In this document: positions 47,301 to 64,000 of the stretch, piece by piece
Layout: each line of letters opens with the position of its first letter
Position numbering within the stretch: position 1 is the first letter of the stretch
DNA from: Lamellibrachia satsuma
Taxonomy: Eukaryota > Annelida > Polychaeta > Sabellida > Siboglinidae
Reading direction: 5' to 3'
Assembly: GCA_033239005.1 (NCBI GenBank)
Contig: BSQZ01000095.1
Location: forward strand, 1,295,867-1,359,866
DNA length: 64,000 nt
Program-made: the position numbers and the translations under genes
The notes under the pieces: generated by a model
What the model was told of the DNA's origin: nothing
Seen by the model: only the letters and a program-made list of their open reading frames with translations
Database searches by the model: none

Positions 47301-48947
47301 TGTTTTTCTTGCTATAAAATGTTGTAAACGAGTCCTGTAACATTTCAGATCAAAATAAGTCATTACAGTATATAAATTCTTGGTGTAAAACCAATTCGAG
47401 GACACTAATTCTGATTTGGCATTTGACCAAGGGAGGGCAGGTGGGTTCTGTTGCACCCCTGGGGGGAGCATTTGACCAAGGGAGGGCAGGTGGGTTCTGT
47501 TGAACCACTGGGGGAAGCATTTGACCAAGGGAGGGCAGGTGGGTTCTGTTGAACCCCTGGGGGGAGCATGAAGCACCCTGAACGTTTGGTGACGTGGCTG
47601 TGTGTTGCAGGTATCGTGATGATTGGTGAGATAGGAGGGGAGGCGGAGGAGATGGCAGCCAAGTTCCTCACTGAGAACAATTCTGTGAGTAATAGACTGT
47701 GTACAACACGCAGTGATACTCATATCTCTACAGGCTGCACTTCAGTGTCTATCAGATACCCTAGGGTGACCCAGATACCCTAGGGTGACCCAGACACCCT
47801 AGGGTGACCCCTTCTTTCTTTACCAAATTATCCTTAATACAGTATTTAGTGTTAGTATGGAACATACTAGGACTGTGCAGAATAATGTTTCTAGTCTAAT
47901 GTTGAATAACTTGTACAGTGGTGAAATAAACTCGATTCAATATCAATTAGATACCAAGCTAACAGAATTTATTATTACATGTCAGTTTAGAGATTAATGT
48001 AATGCATTTTTTGCTGTTAATTTGCCTGAAAAATGTCCAGTACCTTTTTTTTTGGTTGATGTGGTTTTGTTACTTGTTTGGTTGTATCAGGGGCCAAACA
48101 GGAAGCCGGTGGCTGCATTTATCGCTGGTATGACCGCGCCCCCAGGCAGACGGATGGGGCATGCTGGGGCGATCATTGCCAGGGGTAAGGGTGGAGCTCA
48201 GGAGAAGATCCAAGCACTGAAAGATGCTGGTGTCGAGGTGACAATGTCTCCTGCTCAGATGGGAACTACAATCTACAAGGTCAGTTTTGTATTGGCACGA
48301 TACAAGCTTTTTCTTGTGAGAAGTGTTACTTAACTTAGCTTTCCATGTTATGTAATCGTTTTCATTTCTGTGTTGTAGTCAATCATTAAATCAATCAAGA
48401 TGGTTTATGAGAGTAATAGTGATACAGGGATACATAGACATTTTATTACTAAATATCACAAGTAGCAATGATATAACATTCATTGTGATTCTGGAACTGA
48501 GCATAACATGAACACAGTAATAATATGGCTAATACAATTCCTATTAGTTGAATACTAGTTTAGGCTTCTGTTGTGGTAACTTTATGTGAATCATGAAGAG
48601 AGGCTAAAAGAGGAAATGAGGTTTTCATCCACAAAATGCCAAAATCACATAAATTGAGTCAAGAGAGGTTTTGTGCTGCCATCTAGTTGACAGTGCTGGA
48701 GAAACACGTTTTGTGGTAAAATGCATTGTATGCCACGACTGATGAAATAATGGTTTTCTTACCTATCTCTTAACAACGTGCAACAGAAATGTGATTTATC
48801 ATGAAATGCACAAAATGAATATAACGTGTATTGCCGATAAATGTCTCAGATAATATTATGCATGATTGCAATGTGTTGATAAATGATACAAGGCTCATGG
48901 AATGTGACATTCTATTGCAGGCCATGGTGAAGGCTAGAAAGGCCTAG
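38299..48947 (+). CDS. SUCLG1: SUCLG1, succinyl-CoA ligase alpha subunit, mitochondrial (whole gene)
   Basis: The alpha subunit of succinyl-CoA synthetase, which converts succinyl-CoA plus GDP or ADP and phosphate to succinate, CoA and GTP or ATP in the mitochondrial TCA cycle; the beta subunit sets nucleotide preference. Exons: 38299-38341, 39212-39318, 42656-42772, 43392-43604, 46454-46511, 46933-47094, 47611-47684, 48091-48279, 48921-48947. All introns are GT-AG and phases agree, giving 329 residues against 346 in human. Residues 1 to about 30 are basic and rich in Ser/Ala, as in a mitochondrial presequence. Conserved: [10 protein letters not shown] (CoA-binding loop), [49 protein letters not shown] and [13 protein letters not shown], whose His282 is the phosphorylated catalytic histidine. 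No disruption seen. Confidence 0.97.
39212..39318 (+). CDS. SUCLG1: SUCLG1 exon 2 (CoA-binding loop)
   Basis: Encodes the end of the presequence and the first conserved strand: [15 protein letters not shown]. Acceptor TTTGCAG, donor GTATGT. Confidence 0.95.
40380..40930 (+). pseudogene. Jockey-like RT fragment in SUCLG1 intron 2
   Basis: Plus-strand frames show [16 protein letters not shown] (palm) and, in a shifted frame, [20 protein letters not shown] with [12 protein letters not shown] (catalytic loop). Frame changes and the lack of flanking domains show a dead fragment in the same orientation as the host gene. Confidence 0.8.
41480..41900. repeat. 30-bp tandem TGTAATTGTAATTGAC repeat
   Basis: A unit of about 30 bp (TGTAATTGTAATTGACAATG plus TCATTGGCTA) repeats about five times at 41506-41680, followed by degenerate related sequence. 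Related to the tracts at 25160-25560 and 46130-46290. Lies in SUCLG1 intron 2. Confidence 0.8.
42656..42772 (+). CDS. SUCLG1: SUCLG1 exon 3
   Basis: Encodes 39 residues: [33 protein letters not shown] and NTVKE. Acceptor TTGCAG, donor GTGAGT. The region holds the glycine-rich CoA-contacting turn. Confidence 0.97.
43392..43604 (+). CDS. SUCLG1: SUCLG1 exon 4
   Basis: Encodes 71 residues including [33 protein letters not shown] and [12 protein letters not shown]. Donor GTAGGC. The acceptor CTGAAG lacks a strong pyrimidine tract, but phase 0 on both sides and alignment with the family fix the boundary. Confidence 0.96.
43655..44518. mobile_element. hAT-like non-autonomous element in SUCLG1 intron 4
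   Basis: The left end CAGGGTTGGCAAGTTTCTGAC and the right end (minus strand) CAGAGTTGGGTTTCTGAC are inverted repeats, and the flanks GTTGCTTG (43647-43654) and GTTACTTG (44519-44526) match at 7 of 8 positions. This is the hAT pattern of 8-bp duplication and CAG-starting TIRs. The ends are rich in repeated TTTCTGAC/GTCAGAAA motifs in both orientations. No transposase frame is readable in the 864 bp. Confidence 0.75.
45180..45610. repeat. Diverged local duplication in SUCLG1 intron 4
   Basis: Phrases recur at short spacing: CACTTCAGTAAAACTTGG near 45351 and CACTTCAGTAAAAGTTGG near 45528, and A-run plus CTTGGGGG / GTTGGGGG near 45193 and 45410. Old tandem duplication is likely; unit limits are unclear. 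Confidence 0.4.
46130..46290. repeat. Dispersed GTAATTGTAATTG-type repeat
   Basis: Contains GTAATTGTAATTGACC and TTCAATAAAGTACCGTAAT, shared with 25160-25560. Lies in SUCLG1 intron 4, shortly before exon 5. Confidence 0.5.
46454..46511 (+). CDS. SUCLG1: SUCLG1 exon 5
   Basis: Encodes [19 protein letters not shown] and ends in phase 1 at a GTGAGC donor; acceptor TTGCAG. This short exon carries the conserved CKIGIMPGH strand. Confidence 0.95.
46933..47094 (+). CDS. SUCLG1: SUCLG1 exon 6
   Basis: Encodes [33 protein letters not shown] and [24 protein letters not shown] and GIGGDPFNG are family signatures. Acceptor TGTGCAG, donor GTAGGC, phase 1 at both ends. Confidence 0.97.
47420..47567. repeat. 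49-bp tandem repeat, three copies, in SUCLG1 intron 6
   Basis: Copies begin CATTTGACCAAGGGAGGGCA at 47420, 47469 and 47518. The array stops about 40 bases before the exon 7 acceptor. Confidence 0.9.
47611..47684 (+). CDS. SUCLG1: SUCLG1 exon 7
   Basis: Encodes [18 protein letters not shown] and LTENNS. Acceptor TTGCAG, donor GTGAGT, ending in phase 0. Confidence 0.96.
48091..48279 (+). CDS. SUCLG1: SUCLG1 exon 8 (catalytic histidine)
   Basis: Encodes 63 residues with [17 protein letters not shown] and [18 protein letters not shown]. The histidine in MGHAGAI is the one phosphorylated in the reaction. [11 protein letters not shown] closes the exon. Acceptor TATCAG, donor GTCAGT. Confidence 0.97.
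48921..48947 (+). CDS. SUCLG1: SUCLG1 exon 9 (last coding exon)
   Basis: Encodes AMVKARKA and a TAG stop after a TTGCAG acceptor. Only nine codons, with the basic tail usual for the family end. Confidence 0.9.
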   Translation, partial: AMVKARKA

Positions 48948-49156
48948 AGAGAGAGGACACTCCTATAATGTGTGACTCCGTAGAGAGACTGGCACTGCGC
49001 ATTCACAACCTAACATAGCAGCAAGCAACTGGCAATCACAACATTCTGATAAAAGAACAAGAAGGAAATAATGGCAGTGTTTGTAAATGTTAAATCCACT
49101 TTTGAGTTTTGATTGTGTCCAAAATGATGGCATGTAGAGCTGTGCAATTTATATCA

Positions 49157-49162
49157 AATAAA
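49157..49162 (+). terminator. SUCLG1: SUCLG1 polyadenylation signal
   Basis: AATAAA 210 bases past the stop codon, in the right strand and at a normal distance for a 3' UTR. Confidence 0.6.
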
Positions 49163-49164
49163 GC

Positions 49165-51100
49165 TCATTATTCCAAGTTTTCCAGTCCAATGATGTGATG
49201 TTTGGCACACGAAGATATTGACCAGTGATCACAGTAAGAACATGACAAAATCCGAATTTCCATCTGAATGTTCTGCAGGTTACCACCAGAGATGGACGCT
49301 TTCTAGCAAGTCTGTCCGAGCACATAAAACTGTCTAGTGCTAGTGTAATATTGTTGGAAACTGCATGCTTCTGGTTATTACGTGATGTATTAACTTTCAG
49401 TGGTCATAATTTAAAGACACAGATATAATATAATCCAACAATGTATTTTATGGAGAAGAGTTTCGAGTCGTCATCTATGTTAACAAAGATCTCGCAGTCA
49501 GCACAAGAACTCCATTTGTACACTGTACCTGTGGCACTGGTGAATATGCATTTGATGTAAACATGGAAATTGTAGTATTCACCATTGCATGTTTGATTGG
49601 CCAGAATTATTATTTATTGTTAATGGCGGTGCATAAGAGAAAGGAATCTCTTATGACTATGTTCATAACCACCGATGTGTACACAAATGGAACTGTCATT
49701 TTTTAGATTGCAATTATATTTGTGCATTCAAGGATTGAAAATGTTTATTCAGTTTGTTTCGTCTGGTCTGCTTCAACACGTCCTAGAGAGTTTGTGTCCC
49801 ATCTTTCTGATGGAGATAGCAAGCTGCATATGCAAACATTGCTGGAAAGATTTTTAAATAGTTGTATTGTCCTGGAGAGTTCACCTTGCTAACAACGCGT
49901 GTCACGTCTATGTGTCCCCACTGCAGAATTCATCTGATGGCAGTCGGATAACACTAAATCAGTTGTTACTGATTTAGTGTTTTTTTGTGACTTCATGGTA
50001 TTTACGACATTTTCTAATTGCTGTTTGTGGTTAAAAACAGGTCGATTTGGGTAAAAAAAACATGAAAATCTTGTTTGCTGTAAAATATGCTATTGTATGC
50101 TAAAGTATTGTTATTGTTTCGTTCATGCACAGTTTACACTGGTGCTGGCTTAGTTTAGGTCTGCCCTGGGCATCTGCCTTGAGTTTGATGCAGTTATCTT
50201 AAGGCAATGGAACCTCTATAACTACACTTTCTTTTCTCAGCATTTCAACAGCTATAGGTGCACAACAGTTACTTTCAATTCAATATATGAATGTATTAAT
50301 TACCCTATTGATCACACAAGTTGTATGCCAATAAAAAAGGACTATCAAATGCCAAATTGTTGCAATTATGCAAACGTCAGTGTTCAACATGACAGAATTA
50401 GCTCAAATGTGATGCTTTGTATCAACAGGATGCACGATAGTTGAAATTACAGCCAAGTAGAATATCTACGTATAGACTGCAACGTCATGTAGTTGAGATG
50501 ACGCTCTTCTATAAGTTCTCAATCGGCCATAACCATATAAAATATTGGTGATTAGGCTGCGCTGTTCAAGTAGGTTCAGTGTTGCTCACTGCAACTACAA
50601 ACCAAAGGTATTGAATTGCTTTGTGTGGTGACAGACTAGCTGTGTTTCCATGTCCTAACTAGATAAATTGATCGACAAACATCACAAAACAAATCAGCTA
50701 CCTTTATTCTTTGTAGAAAACATGACACTAGATACGAGTGTGTTGTACCGTCGTCGTTGTAAAATATTAAACTAAATTATATCAAGTGTTGTTATGTTAT
50801 ACATGTGAATGCAGTCCAGTGATTTGTGCAGAAGTGTTTAACATAGGAATTGTATGAATTTCAGTTCAAATAGTTCTGTGGATTTACAGACTAAATTATA
50901 CATACAGTTGTCTCCCTAGTAAGTGACTCTTCTTGCATGGCCAGATTTGCTTTGTATTAACGTCACCCCTCTTATAAGGCCTCTATACGCTCTTATAAGG
51001 CCTCAATGTTGAACGGATGACCACATTAGATGGGGACTGCCAACTGCCATATATTGATTTCCAACAGTTGTATGTGCAAAGGATTAAACACAAAATAATC
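49165..51100. other. Intergenic, no recognisable gene
   Basis: AT-rich unique sequence between the convergent SUCLG1 and PLPBP. A near-duplicate phrase, CTCTTATAAGGCCT, occurs at about 50968 and 50990. No coding signal was found. Confidence 0.5.
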
Positions 51101-51106
51101 ATCATT

Positions 51107-51236
51107 TGACTGTGAACTTACCTATACACTTGACTGTGAACTTACCCATACATTTGACTGTGAACTTACCCATACACTTGATTGTGAACTTACCCATACA
51201 TCTGTCTGTGAACTTACCTATACACTTAACTGTGAA
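51107..51236. repeat. 24-bp minisatellite, about 5-6 copies
   Basis: The unit TGACTGTGAACTTACCTATA plus CACT, with CATACA variants. Being a multiple of three, it opens a VNLPIHLT-repeat frame that is not a gene. Confidence 0.9.
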
Positions 51237-51346
51237 CATCTGTGCAAACTGGAAGGTGATTCACTGCATATGCAGTCAGCATAGACACTGTTGATATGGA
51301 ATTACATTTGATACCAGAAATAGCACTGCAGGAAATGATGTCGGAC

Positions 51347-51484
51347 CAATGGTGTATTTGGGGGCCATGGTATCCTTTTGTCTTAAATTTTAGTGATGTT
51401 TTCGACTGTTATGGTAGTACAGTAACCTAATGGGCAACTTCAGCTTGCCCCTCCCCCCTTTGCAAGATCCGAGGTACACCACTG
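51347..51484. mobile_element. hAT-like MITE, best copy of the CAGTGGYGTA family
   Basis: The left end CAATGGTGTATTTGGGGG and the right end (minus strand) CAGTGGTGTACCTCGGATC form TIRs of about 10 bp. Flanks TGTCGGAC (51339-51346) and TGTCAGAC (51485-51492) match at 7 of 8 positions, an 8-bp target duplication. 138 bp, non-coding. Related copies are at 11912-12050 and 14173-14320. Confidence 0.7.
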
Positions 51485-51703
51485 TGTCAGACATAAATAA
51501 TTTATAATGGAGAAATTAACCGTATGGATTAAATAGGTTCATAAACATCCCTTCTGTTAAGAACATTATATCCAGGCTGGGTGAAATGTGTTCTCTTTAT
51601 CAGGCCAGCGTGAGGCTGGCGCCAATACTGGTCGATGATTTTGGTTTTCCCTCCTCATTCGTCATGGATCCTGTTTCACTGCCGTCTCCACTCCACCTCT
51701 CCC

Positions 51704-52184
51704 TCATTCTCCCACTTCCGCCAAATCTCTCTTCATGCAGCACTCCCATCTCGGTCTTCTCCTATTCTCCACTTTGAGAGCATCCACTCTCTTCATTAAC
51801 CGTTCCCTTCCATTCTTTCCACGTGTCAAGCCCACTTTAACCGGCTCCTCACCAGTTTCTTTCTCTCTTTCACACCAACTTCCTCTCTCAGCTCCTCCAT
51901 TTTTTTGCTTGTCTATTCTTTTCACTCCCGCAATTCTTCCCACCATTATTATGGCAAACTTGCAGTTTCTCTTGTTGTTTTTCTGTCATCACCATGGTAT
52001 CTAGACCATATAGGTAGGCTGGTGTTACGCACGAGTTAAGCACCTTTCCTTTTAGCTTCCAAGATGTGTATCTATCTTCCGTCACTTCTCCCGTTACGTA
52101 CGTGCATTTAGAATTGATTGCAGGCAAAATGCTATCTTTGTAATTGATTCTAGTTTTGAAGACATGTATCACTGACAGGCCCAT
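51704..52184 (-). pseudogene. LINE reverse transcriptase C-terminal remnant
   Basis: Two minus-strand frames join into a typical LINE end: KGKVLNSCVTPAYLYGLDTM, TEKQQEKLQVCHNNG, then in a shifted frame RIAGVKRIDKQKNGG and RRRPRWECCMKRDLAEV. The RPA-LYG-xTW-like and R-RW-CxKRD patterns are common after RT in several LINE clades. The frameshift near 51950 shows it is dead. Confidence 0.75.
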
Positions 52185-52189
52185 CTTGT

Positions 52190-53000
52190 CAACAATACGT
52201 TTCGGTTTTTGTACAGGACGATTAGCAGTTCTGTGCAGGATCTTTGCAGAATCTATTTTGCATTCACATAGGGAAACACATTACAAATGTGTAAAGATTC
52301 GGGCAGACACAACTGTAGATAGAGATGCAATACTGAAGCTTTATCTTAATGGAATCTTGATATTTTCACAACACATGAAATAACATAAATCTTCATTTAC
52401 TAAAAACACATAAAACAGTACATTTTGCACTTACACTTAATAAGTGTAGCTTAAAAACAATCTTGCAAGATTAATAATCAGCTGCATCTTAAGACAAAGT
52501 AAAATTATTTACATTAGGTCACATTTAGCTGTTGTAGCCCATATAACACAACAAAACATTTAGTCCCTTTTCATTCAGTGGCACTAATTATGTTTACTGA
52601 ACAATTCTTCCAGCTACCCATATACTGGATCCATTAGAGGAGCATAAGCAAACTTTTCTGTCGATATTATGCCTTCATAATGTAAATAATGTAGAATTGC
52701 TACTTGTCACAGGCAGTAAGAATCATATTGGAATTCGATGTAATTACAAGGTTTCACAATATCATTGCAACGTCAAGTACACTTGAGCAAACAAATTATG
52801 TTGACGCATTTCAGGTAGAAAATGCAAACCTGCCACATTTAATGAGTATGTTTGCCTCAAAATTCTGCTTAAAACCATACAAATCATTTCGCATAGGTTA
52901 ATCAGCCGTTCTAGAGTCGCCACCAATCAGGCTACAAAATATACCTACATAAAACAAAATCAGCTAGATACAAAAGTATTTGTGCTTTGACTGCAGAAGT
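52190..53000. other. Intergenic / distal PLPBP 3' flank
   Basis: AT-rich sequence with no recognisable coding frame or repeat, between the LINE remnant and the PLPBP 3' end. Confidence 0.45.
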
Positions 53001-53002
53001 TT

Positions 53003-53008
53003 TTTATT
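53003..53008 (-). terminator. PLPBP: Candidate PLPBP polyadenylation signal
   Basis: AATAAA on the minus strand, about 140 bases after the PLPBP stop codon. Confidence 0.5.
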
Positions 53009-53146
53009 AAATTTATACTTGTGTGACGAACACTAGAGAACCGGTAGTTATCATCATTTTTCCATTTGAAATCCATACAATGAGGCAGGTCTGCATTTTA
53101 GGTGACAAATGACATTGTAGACTGGAAGATCTGATGCATATTGACA

Positions 53147-61653
<8,507 letters not shown>

Positions 61654-61893
61654 CTGAAAAGCACAACAAACAACTGGATCATCTGACATGGGAAAAAAAC
61701 CAGTGCAATAACAACATGTGTGGCTGTATGTATTGTTCTATGTATACACTGCACAGATAAGTTACTTATTAATTAAGTTAATCATTAGGATTCTATGGGG
61801 CGACCATGAATCATGGTGTCAACGGGCGACCATGCCTGGGCTGAGGGAGATGAGTGGTCCCCTGCCCAACCTCTGATGGCCAAAGTCCTGACA

Positions 61894-62782
61894 CTCAGGG
61901 TTCAGCCTACTGTTACGTTTCCCATTGGTGACCATGTTAACGTTTTGCAAGATTATAAGAAAACGAGACCATATAAAATTCTTAAACTTCTTAACTGCCA
62001 TTTTCATCATCTCATTGACGTGCTGGTTGAGTTTAGTCAAAAATCACATATTTCTAACTCTTTTAAAATGCCTGAACGTGCCACACCCGTCAATGTTTAC
62101 CAATTTCTGCATAAATTACTACACACATGCCTTGTGGCGAAAAGTACCAAAAATCCTTTCACCTATTGAAATCATCTACAAATCTACAGTTACACTGCTA
62201 ACATGTTCTACCAGCAAACTTGCCAACGTGTCTGCTCAAATGCAGTTACATCAGATGATGATTTTTTTTAAATTACACATATCTAAAATTACTGTGCCCT
62301 ACATTCGTGTGTAACACACCAGGAAGTCTAACTGAGGCATGATCCCACACTCAGCCTGTCTCAGGGTTCAGCCTACTGTTATGTTTCCCATTGGCGACCA
62401 TATTAATGTCTTGCATGATTATTAGAAAATGGGACCATCAAAAATTCTGAAACTTCTTACCTGCCGTTGTCATCATCTCATTAAAATGCTGATCGAATTT
62501 AGTCAAACTCTCATACTTCTAACTCATTTAAAATGCCTGAACGTGCCATACCCTATGCACACGTACCTTCTGGCAAAAAAATGGCAAAAATCCTTCCGCC
62601 TATTGAAATTATCTAAAAATCTAGTTACACTGTCAACATATTCTACCAGCAAACTTCCCAATGTGCCTGGCTCAAATGCAGTTATGTCATATATGATTTT
62701 TTTTAAATTACACATATCTAAAATTACTCTGCCCTACATTCGTCTGTAACACACCAGGAAGTCTAACTGAGGCATGATCCCA
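61894..62782. repeat. Tandem duplication of a ~450-bp segment
   Basis: Copy 1 (61894-62347) and copy 2 (62360-62782) both start CTCAGGGTTCAGCCTACTGT and end GAGGCATGATCCCA. They share long blocks such as AAATTACACATATCTAAAAT with scattered substitutions and small gaps. Corresponding plus-strand frames exist in both but hold no recognised domain. Confidence 0.9.
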
Positions 62783-64000
62783 AACAGGGAAGCTTTTTTC
62801 TGCGAAAGTGTCCAATTTTATGTCATGATGCGGCACAATGTATATGTAAACACATTATGGAACACTCCTGCTTGTCGCATCATTATTTGTTTCACAGCCA
62901 AATCAAAACAATACCCTGCCCATAATATTAGCTGAAAACCAGTGACATAATTTAATTATAGGTCAATTTTTACACTTGATAAATCATAGACCATGTACAC
63001 TAGATTTTGTAGAGCATTGCAAGCCAATGAAACCTACTTACTGTCTCTTGAAATATACCAACAACTTATTTTCAAATTAATATTTATAAAACTGCTTGAT
63101 TTTTAACCAGATATGGCGCAAATTTGTCAGAAAAGTTACAATTTCTCACATTTAACAGGATTTTGAGTGATTTCCATTGTGTCAGACTGCTTTCATGCTT
63201 CTACTTGATAGGGTGCATGGCACAGCACTTGATTTGGATATGCCATCATAAAGGGGTATCACATGACCAGATACCAGTTGCGGCCACATTTGAAAATGCT
63301 GATCTATGCAATGCTTCTAGTGGCTGTGACACAACCAACATACAACTATTCTGTCCAAATTTATTACACAATATCACCAATGCATTGGACCACATAATAA
63401 ATATTACCAATGACTGTTCTGGTTCAAAATTGCTACCTGCTCCCTCACAAAATGATGCCATACCCCTTAATTTTGACCAAATTTCCATTTTGGCAACCGG
63501 TCTGTACCATGCTATTCGTGATTGTTACTGCTGTCTGTCTTTTCCTAGCAAACTGTTCACTTTTACTATGAACCTATGGCTTTGGGAATGGTTATATCTG
63601 CTGTAAACCACTTCATGGTTATGGTTAGCTAGGCAAGGGGTTAGCTAGAGATGGGGTTAGGCTTGCATACCTTCATCTCATTGTGTCCGTACACTTATAA
63701 AGAACTGCATACAACATGAAATGAGTATCGAGATGTGGTGAATAGACATTTATGAAAATTACTGTTGATTTCACAATACAAAAATGTGTTTATGTTAAGC
63801 TTTTAGCTTACCATAAACTCTTTCAGGCAATTTTAACTGATTAAAAAAATGTGTTTATTGACATCTAAGTATCTTATTAACCATCAAATAGCGTAACATA
63901 TCAGCTGATGCACATCAAACGTTATAGCACAACATTAAAATGTACATTTGTTTGACATTTTTTATATATAGTAGATCAGTTATAGGATACCTCCTGAAGG
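62783..64000. other. Region upstream of visible PLPBP exons
   Basis: AT-rich. A 160-codon plus-strand frame at 63124-63606 (with ATFENADLCNASSGCDTTN and LNFDQISILATGLYHAIRD) is the only long non-repetitive frame, with no recognised family and no splice partner. It may be chance or an old transposon piece. No PLPBP first exon could be identified. Confidence 0.3.

Overview
This is a 64 kb piece of an AT-rich animal nuclear genome: three spliced housekeeping genes with GT-AG introns, set among non-LTR retrotransposon remnants, tRNA-derived SINEs, hAT-like miniature transposons, microsatellites and very large minisatellites. There is no bacterial operon, phage, CRISPR or plasmid signal. Gene structure, intron sizes of roughly 0.1-4 kb, and the mix of RTE-like, CR1/L2-like and jockey-like LINEs fit a non-vertebrate, probably marine, metazoan. 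The species cannot be read from the sequence.

Genes. (1) GOLGA7 (palmitoyltransferase cofactor) is on the minus strand, with coding exons at 26159-26037, 22289-22137, 21555-21454 and 19866-19828, plus a probable 18-nt coding start exon at 30174-30157. (2) SUCLG1 (mitochondrial succinyl-CoA ligase, alpha subunit) is on the plus strand, nine exons from 38299 to 48947, complete at 329 residues. (3) PLPBP (pyridoxal-phosphate homeostasis protein, YggS family) is on the minus strand, seven exons from 61653 down to 53147, lacking only its N-terminal exon, which probably lies beyond 64000. GOLGA7 and SUCLG1 are divergent; SUCLG1 and PLPBP are convergent.

Layout. 1-14 kb: no recognised gene; microsatellites, a LINE remnant, a 1.3 kb foldback (4301-5606), a TIR-bounded element (6957-7762), SINEs, a GC-rich hairpin and one exon-like open segment of unknown nature (6211-6413). 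14.3-19 kb: a 44-bp minisatellite of about 106 copies with a 754-bp higher-order repeat. 19.8-30.2 kb: GOLGA7, whose introns hold three further unrelated minisatellites (24, 23 and 29 bp), a hAT-like MITE with a perfect 8-bp target duplication, and LINE/SINE remnants. 30.5-38.1 kb: the space between the divergent genes, almost filled by one plus-strand LINE interrupted by a CR1-like copy and by an RTE-like copy with a 15-bp target duplication. 38.3-49.2 kb: SUCLG1, with a jockey-like fragment and an 864-bp hAT-like element in its introns. 49.2-53.1 kb: intergenic, with a MITE and a LINE tail. 53.1-64 kb: PLPBP and its introns, with minisatellites, a SINE, a LINE tail and two local duplications.

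The three genes act in separate pathways (Ras-type protein palmitoylation at the Golgi, TCA-cycle substrate-level phosphorylation, vitamin B6 homeostasis), and nothing in the sequence suggests they form a system. The most unusual aspect of the window is repeat biology: several independent minisatellites, most of which begin at the end of a transposon, at a SINE head, or exactly at a splice donor.
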